Positions 20,608 through 26,610 of a DNA stretch of 26,610 nucleotides are shown here, piece by piece; position 1 is the stretch's first letter, and the number at the start of each line of letters is the position of its first letter. The stretch is from Priapulus caudatus (taxonomy: Eukaryota > Priapulida > Priapulimorpha > Priapulimorphida > Priapulidae), in contig NW_014578031.1 in the NCBI RefSeq assembly GCF_000485595.1, forward strand, positions 1 through 26,610. Reading direction: 5' to 3'. The translations under genes were made by a program, and so were the position numbers. Under the pieces are notes generated by a model. It searched no databases and was not told where the DNA came from. It saw nothing but the letters and a program-made list of their open reading frames with translations.

Positions 20608-23600
20608 ATGTCATCCCAAAAAGAAGTTTATCGACAAAAACAGTTACAGGAAAAATTCCAAGCTATACTTAATGGACTGCTAAGGGACGAAGATAACAAG
20701 TACTGCGTTGACTGTGATGCAAAGGGTAAGATACAAAATCAATCTTGTTCCAAAGTCCCATGTCTTGGAGTACCTGCCTACCTCACTTCAACACTTGGTC
20801 AAATGGACTGTAGTCTGTAGTCTGTAGACGTTGTAAGCCGGCCTAATTGGCGTAAATCCACTTTAGGCACCTTCTAGGTATCACGCAGTGATGCACAGAT
20901 TTCTGTGTATCATCAACTAATGCACAGACTTTCCGGTTCAAGGATAGAGAACATAGATCCCAATAAAACCAATGTCATTTACATCAATATAAATATAATA
21001 TTATATCAATGGTTAGGGTTATGGTTAGGGTTAGGATTACTAGGGTTAGGGTTAGGGTTAGGCACATTGGTTTTATTGGGACCCATGTTCTCTATCCTTG
21101 GGCCGACTTTCCGTATATCAAGGAATGATGCAAAAACCCTAACCCTAACCCTAACACACTTCGTGATGGCTAAGCCTAAGGTTTAGCTCTAGTACTATAG
21201 CCCGCGTACATTGACTGCCGCAGGGCTATAGCACATTGTCAGCTGGAAATAGCATCAACACCGGTTCCCAAAGTTCCCACGAAAAATCGCTTTACAAAAC
21301 GCAAAATAATCGGGATTTTTAACACTTATCTATCTACGTGGACATCTCACCTATCTTTTTGAACACTTTACACAACTTTCCACCATGTATTTATCCTTTT
21401 ATTTGGCGTGACGTCACTGGATATGTACGCAAAACACATGGCAGCTATGGGGCATGTATATACAATACCGGTGACGTCACGCGTGCGCTCGCCACATCGT
21501 TTGAAAATGAATTGCCAGTAGTGCTTACTTTGTGGAATAAAAGGATAAATACATGGTGTAAAGTTGTGTAAAGTGTTCAAAAAGATAGGTGAGATGTGAA
21601 CGTAGATAGATAAGTGTTAAAAAGCCCGATCATTTTGCGTTTTGTAAAGCGATTTTTTGTGGGAACTTTGGGAACCGGTGTTGATGCTATTTCCAGCTGA
21701 CAATGTGCTATAGCTCTGCGGCAGTCAATGTACGCGGGCTATAGTACTAGAGCTAGCTAAGGTTATACTTTATGACAAGTTTACTGTCACTTACTCTTAG
21801 GGTTAGGGCTAGGGTTTTTGCATCATTCCTTGATATACGGAAAGTCTGTGCATCAGTTGATGATACACAAAAATCTGTGCATCACTTCGTAATACCTAAG
21901 GTGCCTAAAGTGGATTTGCGCCGTTAAATTCGGCTGACACATCATCAGTATGACATCATCATAAATCATGGTTCACATGCGTCACCGGTAACTAATGCTG
22001 AAGGGGTAGTTGTCGTATCAGGTACTACATATATGTACCCGAGGTACATATATGTATACACAAAGTGTACTAGACTTGTACTACAGAAGTGTATCCTAAC
22101 CCTAACCCTAACCCTAAACATACCTCATATAAAAATATAAACATAATACTAAACAACCTAAAACTACCTCGGGTACATGTATATATGTAGTAGCTGATAC
22201 GACAACGACCCTTCGTGCGTACCTAATATACATTGTAATAATAATTTTTCAAACGTATTATGATTTCACACAACTATAAGTATATAAGCCACTGAGTGAT
22301 GGGACAGTGCACGCCTCAATTTAAACATTGTCATTGATAGCAAATAGACATTGGATTAATAATAAATAAACTTGGTTAGATGGATAGATATCATGCAGTA
22401 ATGCACAAGACAGTGACCATCGTCATTGATAATCACTATTGATGGTTAATCCAAGGCTCGACACTAACTTTTTTTTCAGTGGCCAGATCGGGCCACCAGA
22501 AATCATTGATTTTCAATTTTTGGTGGCCGAAAATGGAAATCTGGTGGCCCGAAAAAAACACAAAGAAAACATTATAAATCTTATTTCAATCTCGTATTGT
22601 ATATTATTTGAGAATTGGCCGTCTGATGCACTTGCCACAAGTCTTTAAACAAACCCCACACAATGGCACACACTGACATTGATGATTGAGGCATAACATT
22701 TGAATTATCCATTCCACGGCATCAATTTTCACCAGAATCTTGCATACTCATTTTTCTACTTTCACTCATTATTTATCTAAAACACCGCGCGTGCACATGC
22801 TATCGATCAGTTCAGACGTTCAAGAGAGATCAAGTCACAGAGCATGCAATATTAAAACAAGTAACTGTAATAACAACAACACACACATTGGCTTTTCATT
22901 GTTAAAGATAAAAATATTACATTTAATCTCATGAAAGTTAAACAGTGTCTCGGCACGGCTTTGGAAACTGTAAAATAAGAATATTGCAGATTAATAAGAT
23001 AAAGTAGAACGCCATAATTTTATCAACAAAGTAGCCTGGGTACGCATGCATTTAAAGTAAAAATAGGAGCCTGTCTAAGTTCAATATTTCGTTGGCGTAA
23101 AGGAGACAGGAAAATGCATAAATAACTTACAATAGCACTAATATTACCCTTTCGGATTTTTGAAAAATACTGTATGCAACTTCAGGAAATAGTTCGCGTT
23201 ATTCTACGCGCGACTTTCGAACGCTGGAAATTTTCGCTTCCTGGATCCGAAACAGTGAGCACCAGCTGCAGCTAGCTAGCAAATCAGGGACCAGGACGTA
23301 CCGTATTTTAGCCCATGTGTCCCGCGTCCGTACCGACCCTTCCCGGGAACGCTGTGTCTCCGGTCCCGTATTTTCACATTTGTTGCAACAAACTACCATC
23401 AAAACGGGAAGAATATTTCATCATTTTTTTATTTATGACAATTGTTTGCTTCGAAACTCTTCATACGCTCGCGTTCATTTTCACACACGCCTCCACACTT
23501 CCACAGTACACTGCAGACAGGGCGTATTGTCTAGAAGCATTGTCTGTTCGCTTGATACAATGTAAATCACATGTATGCTGTGACGCTTTGCAAAATATTT

Positions 23601-25792
23601 GCTATGGCCTGCGCCCGCTCAGAATTTTGACTTGGCTAGAACTGGTTCGCGGCCCGAATGTTTCGTCGCAGAGCCGTGTACATTGTTGTTCTAAGCAGAG
23701 CGTGATGGCCGGATACCAGTCTAATACAATAACGTGGCTTGTTGCAGCCGCTAGTAGACGGACCGGTATGCCGCGGCGGTTTAGAATGCTGCACTGTGCT
23801 ACCGTGTTCCCTCGCCTCCGCGCGCGAAATTGCTCGCATCTCTTTTGAATGAAGATGTAAGCACGTAATTAAACAATTATTTTTCTATCACATAGACACT
23901 TATGAATTTTATAGTGGCCGGCGATCGGCGCACCAAATCTTAACTTTTCGGAATTTGTGGTGGCCAGACATCAAGTTTTGGTGGCCCCGCCGGCCACCGG
24001 CGCCACAGCTAGTTCGATGCCTTGGTTAATCGTTACATCTACGTTTGCATGCTCTTTCAGTATTCATGCACCCCAAAATTGTTTCCGAGTCACTTTATGA
24101 TATTGCTCCAGTGTCCATATGTAATGCCTAGGGGGTGGGTGGTGAGGACAGCGAGTCGTCCAAGATAAAATTCTAACAAAAGATTATACTTAAATCATCC
24201 ACCTTCTACTGAATACTTTGAAGTGTTACTGGACTGCTACAAGGTTTTCCGCCACACACAGTGCCTAATGTGGTAGAGCTACTGGCTTTTACAGCATTGC
24301 ACCCCCCAACTAAGAAACCCTGGGCCACTGGCCCTTTCATTGTGGTGATATGCTCGGTCTGTAGGTAGAGCTCTTTAAAATGGATGTTCTGGGTCTGCTG
24401 CTGGGTGTGTCTTTGTACCCTGTTAGTGTTATCTGCTGTGGTACGGAGTCGATTTAGACCAGAAGAACAGAAGAGAGATAGAGAACTTAATAGATATAAC
24501 ATCAGAGATTAATAAAGGACAAATTGTCTTTATTAACACTCCTGATGACATTGATGATTAAATGCAAGAGATCTCATGTTTCACAGCTTGAGCAATGCCT
24601 GATTTACTGACCCAAACGGGCCATTACAAATGATTATAGCTCTGGCAGTATATAATTGGAAGCTATGATATTTATTATTTCACAGCGTCCACGATGGGCT
24701 TCATGGATAGTAGGCATATTCCTTTGGTAGAAGGTGTGCTGTAACATCGAATTTTAGGAACTCATATATCTAAGTAAAGTCTGTGAATTTTGTGACACAA
24801 TGGAGTCCCGACCAGTTTTGAGGTATTGCCTTTTTACATATTTTTCTATAACACAGGCTTTTAACTTTAAAGTAATATTAAAATCTTTTCATAAAAATAT
24901 ATTGCCTATCAGCACAATGATATTATGCCGTAATATAATGTCATGTTGTGATTTTGACACGACACAGGCTGTTCTTCACGAGATTGCAGCATTAAACTGT
25001 TTTATTTTTAGCCTGCAAAAATGGCTAAACATCGTTCTTTTAATTATATGGCGAAAGTATTAAAAACTGATCAGATAACGAGCCAACAAATAGCAACGTG
25101 ATTCCACTAGGCTTGGTTTTGTGTTGTTTCACGTCGATGACAGAGATTGGGGAAAACAGTCGTGCGCGGTGCAAGTGTATGAGCGACCTTCCATGGATGG
25201 CTTCAGAAGACCCAGACAGGATCGTTATCGTTATACTTCCATACTTTATTGAGAGCAGAATGTTTTTACATTATAGTGGCAGGGACTACGCATGAATATT
25301 TTTAGGATTAATCACTATATTGAATATAAATCACTTTGAAATATTTTATATAGATACAGGGTTCTCCAAGCTTTTTCATTATAGCATGGCGTGTGTCCTG
25401 CCATTTTTACGCGTCCTAGTTGCAAATCGCGGAGGCGGTTTGGTGGTGCTAGGGGTGGTCGGGGCTAGGATATTTAGCATGGCGGCTATGATACTTAGAG
25501 TGGCGGTGCTGTTTGCTGGATGGCGGGGCTTGCGACTAGCTGGCGTTCCGCAGGCCAATAAGTGCTCTTGGATGAACCTGTTGATGTAATAAACAGGGTT
25601 AAAGAGCTTGTGAATGGTGTAGAAGTGGATTTATAGATGGTGGGAAATTAAATAGATGGTGCAGATTCAGTTAGGGTTTCCTGAATGCGGTGAATAGTGT
25701 CTTTAGAGGCTTTTACTACGCAGAAGTCACGAAACAGAAAGCGGTACATAGCAAAGGAATGGGTGTGCCACAGCAAAGACCCACAGGGAAAG
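20608..25792 (+). CDS. SMAP1: SMAP, ArfGAP domain protein (5' part; exons 2-4 disrupted)
   Basis: Stromal membrane-associated protein: a GTPase-activating protein for Arf6/Arf1 that binds clathrin and acts in endocytosis and retrograde traffic. Exon 1, 20608-20725, runs from ATG (MSSQKEVYRQKQLQEKF) to the start of the zinc finger, LLRDEDNKYCVDCDAKG, with donor AAAGG/GTAAG in phase 1; the two Cys of CVDC are the first zinc ligands. Later exons are recognisable at about 24686-24822 (PRWASW, then RRCA and VKSVN), 25134-25223 (NSRAR, then LP and GFRRPQT) and 25698-25792 (SLEAF, then RYIAKEWV). All three are interrupted by small indels and stops, so no continuous frame exists as written. The C-terminal half with clathrin-binding motifs lies beyond the window. 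The start follows the family: a short N-terminal helix before LLR-EDNKYC. SMAP1 versus SMAP2 cannot be told apart here. Confidence 0.88.
20927..21113. mobile_element. 170-bp MITE nested in the foldback left arm
   Basis: GACTTTCCG is duplicated at 20927-20935 and 21105-21113 and the sequence between is absent from the matching right arm, proving an insertion. Inverted ends of nearly 40 bp share CAAGGATAGAGAACAT and CCCAATAAAACCAATGT. The middle is a telomere-like array at 21011-21063. Target duplication is 8 or 9 bp depending on one shared G. Confidence 0.92.
21011..21063 (+). repeat. Interstitial telomere-like TTAGGG array
   Basis: About eight TTAGGG-type units, several exact (GGTTAGGGTTAGGGTTAGG) with small interruptions, lying between the inverted ends of the 170-bp nested element. 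Confidence 0.92.
22000..22214. mobile_element. 215-bp foldback MITE with TTAGGG core
   Basis: Inverted ends of about 47 bp share GTTGTCGTATCAG, TACTACATATAT and GTACCCGAGGTA, starting GAAGGG at 22000 and ending CCCTTC by 22214. The core carries CCTAACCCTAACCCTAACCC at 22095-22114. No coding capacity; no clear target duplication. Confidence 0.8.
22444..24031. mobile_element. 1.6-kb hAT-like non-autonomous element in SMAP intron 1
   Basis: GGTTAATC flanks both sides (22444-22451 and 24024-24031; one base shared with the right end). Ends are CAAGGCTCGACACTAAC on the left and, read inverted, CAAGGCATCGAACTAGC on the right. Both are followed by subterminal repeats of GTGGCC and GGTGGCC in opposing orientation. 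The 8-bp duplication and the ends fit the hAT superfamily. The interior has no transposase-length frame, so it would need a transposase in trans. Confidence 0.78.
24032..24685 (+). other. SMAP intron, no gene seen
   Basis: Rest of intron 1 before the exon-2 remnant. There is a perfect stem GACAA with flanking TTAATAAAG/CTTTATTAA near 24510-24537. A minus-strand open frame of 98 codons at 24206-24502 matches no protein I know. Possibly a repeat, but no borders are visible. Confidence 0.5.
24686..24822 (+). pseudogene. SMAP1: Disrupted SMAP exon 2 (zinc-finger core)
   Basis: After an acceptor (TTTCACAG) the sequence reads PRWASWIVGIF, one base out of phase with exon 1 because of an extra C at the junction. 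A stop follows, then in another frame RRCA, then RILGTHISK, then in a third frame VKSVNF, ending QWSPDQ before a donor-like GAG/GTATTG. The order exactly follows the SMAP ArfGAP core, including the CX2CX16CX2C finger and the following arginine segment. Either a decaying exon or an error-laden stretch of assembly; I favour the latter. Confidence 0.75.
25134..25223 (+). pseudogene. SMAP1: Disrupted SMAP exon 3
   Basis: Fragments in changing frames spell SMTEIG, NSRAR, VYE, LP, then GFRRPQT in the order of the ArfGAP C-terminal half. The acceptor is probably the TTTCACG before 25134, itself carrying one extra base. Small extra bases explain most interruptions. Borders are approximate. Confidence 0.65.
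25698..25792 (+). pseudogene. SMAP1: Disrupted SMAP exon 4
   Basis: Opens after GAATAG with SLEAF, loses frame through the expected IR-KYEQ segment because of several one- and two-base additions, then recovers KRYIAKEWV. The following bases read as PPK-type residues if two more small additions are removed. It ends at a donor AAAG/GTATGT. The RYIAKEWV string is characteristic of invertebrate SMAP just after the ArfGAP domain. Confidence 0.65.
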
Positions 25793-26610
25793 GTATGTCA
25801 TATACCAGTACGAGTCATGTCTTGTAGCTCTTTTGTTTTCTATCCTAGCTCTATCCTAGTTTTCATTGCGCAGGCATGTAAGACACTAATGAAAGTCAGC
25901 CACATGGTCTAAAGTTTTACAGTTTTTATGCCTGGAAGTGTGATGTACATAACTGGTTTGTTTTTTAAACCTTGTCATTTGCATTTTCTTTCTCAAAATG
26001 TTATAATTCAAATGAGCTTAGATAAGAAGTAATTGTCCCAGTTACGAAATATAAGGAACCAGAGTATGATTCAACATTAGAATGTTTGCATTTTACGAAA
26101 CGTCATATCAATATGGTTGTGGTGTTAACACTAAACCGGGATGCTGGTATGCGCTTTACTTCGCTAGGGCGCATACTTCTTAGCTATGTCGAGACTGCTG
26201 ACAAGAAAAAACCTCCAGATCACGTTCCAACCCCGAAGTTGTACCGACACGATACCTGGTAAAGTCAACAAATGTCGTAGCCTCCTGCAATTCCTTCTCA
26301 GAGATACACGGGCATGGAAATTAGCAAAATTGTGAACAGGCCCACCCAAAATTTTAAACTGCCTTTACGTAAGATTGAACAGGCCTTAATTGTTCAATGT
26401 ATTCCATTATTAATCACAAGTATTAGCTTTTGTGTTTATTAGGACTACTCGCTAGATATTTCAGTATTTCGATTGCCTATCGTGAGTTCTACCGTTTGAC
26501 CCCTTACATGGACAAAACTCCTCATCCCAGAGCAGGCAGGTTTCCAGACCAGCGAAAATCCTGTACAGCCAACTCACTTACCTTACCCGGTACATCGAAG
26601 ACGGGTATAT
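25793..26610 (+). other. SMAP intron or further disrupted sequence
   Basis: After the donor at 25793 I see AT-rich sequence and no recognisable continuation of SMAP. Lysine/proline-coding segments near 26200-26240 were considered as a further exon but match nothing convincingly. Confidence 0.4.

Larger units (their letters stand above)
20832..21939. mobile_element. 1.1-kb foldback element in SMAP intron 1
   Basis: Long imperfect inverted repeat. The outer arms share AAATCCACTTTAGGCACCTT and GATGCACAGATTT on the left and their complements on the right. The inner arms are nearly identical over more than 200 bp (about 21186-21400 against 21527-21757), including AGCTCTAGTACTATAGCCCG. The left arm is interrupted by a 170-bp element. 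Arms carry CCCTAA repeats (21137-21155) and the complement TTAGGG (21797-21817). The centre has two CRE octamers TGACGTCA at 21409-21416 and 21472-21479. No transposase and no clear target duplication seen. Mirror-image open frames here are palindrome artefacts. Confidence 0.88.

Noticed and set aside
21338-21580. Similar open frames on both strands, both containing HNF-PCIYPFI-type peptides
   Set aside because: They are the two arms of the foldback palindrome, not an antisense gene pair.
21011-22118. Proximity to a chromosome end or a fused telomere
   Set aside because: Arrays are short, occur in both orientations and lie inside transposons with flanking genes; they are not terminal.
26164-26349. 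Possible further SMAP exon or minus-strand gene
   Set aside because: No match to SMAP beyond short Lys/Pro composition; splice context and family similarity are absent.

Overview
The window reads as nuclear DNA of an invertebrate animal. Genes are split by GT-AG introns, intergenic and intronic DNA is AT-rich and full of microsatellites, non-autonomous DNA transposons (hAT-like and long-TIR foldback elements) are common, and TTAGGG-type repeats occur inside several of them. The four genes found are conserved animal genes. I cannot name the species or phylum from sequence alone.

Layout. 121-7590 (+): the last twelve exons of an SLC23 nucleobase/ascorbate transporter; its 5' end lies before the window. 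7591-8860: convergent 3' region. 8861-9846 (-): a complete three-exon TMEM218, a small ciliary transition-zone membrane protein; a 193-bp foldback element sits directly against its exon-2 splice donor. 9847-15117: gene-poor DNA with tandem repeats, microsatellites and small inverted-repeat elements. 15118-15481: a 38-bp minisatellite. 15511-19777 (-): GAK/auxilin, with kinase, PTEN-like and C2 regions, a linker with polyQ and clathrin/AP-2 motifs, and a J domain, in only two coding exons. 19778-20607: a short head-to-head promoter region. 20608 to at least 25792 (+): SMAP, an ArfGAP whose first coding exon is intact and whose later exons are recognisable but disrupted by small indels. Its first intron holds a 1.1-kb foldback element with a smaller element nested in it, another foldback element and a 1.6-kb hAT-like element.

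How the genes relate. GAK (clathrin uncoating) and SMAP (a clathrin-linked Arf GAP) work in the same trafficking pathway and are transcribed divergently from about 830 bp containing CRE, CCAAT and ETS-like sites. SLC23 and TMEM218 converge and have no evident functional link.

Main points of interest: (1) a foldback element whose 9-bp target duplication is exactly the first nine intron bases of TMEM218; (2) foldback elements of at least four kinds, all carrying telomere-like repeats; (3) mostly insertion-type frame breaks in the GAK J domain and in SMAP exons 2-4, which fit uncorrected long-read assembly errors better than gene death; (4) Glu rather than Pro at the first position of the NAT signature of the transporter, which bears on substrate.
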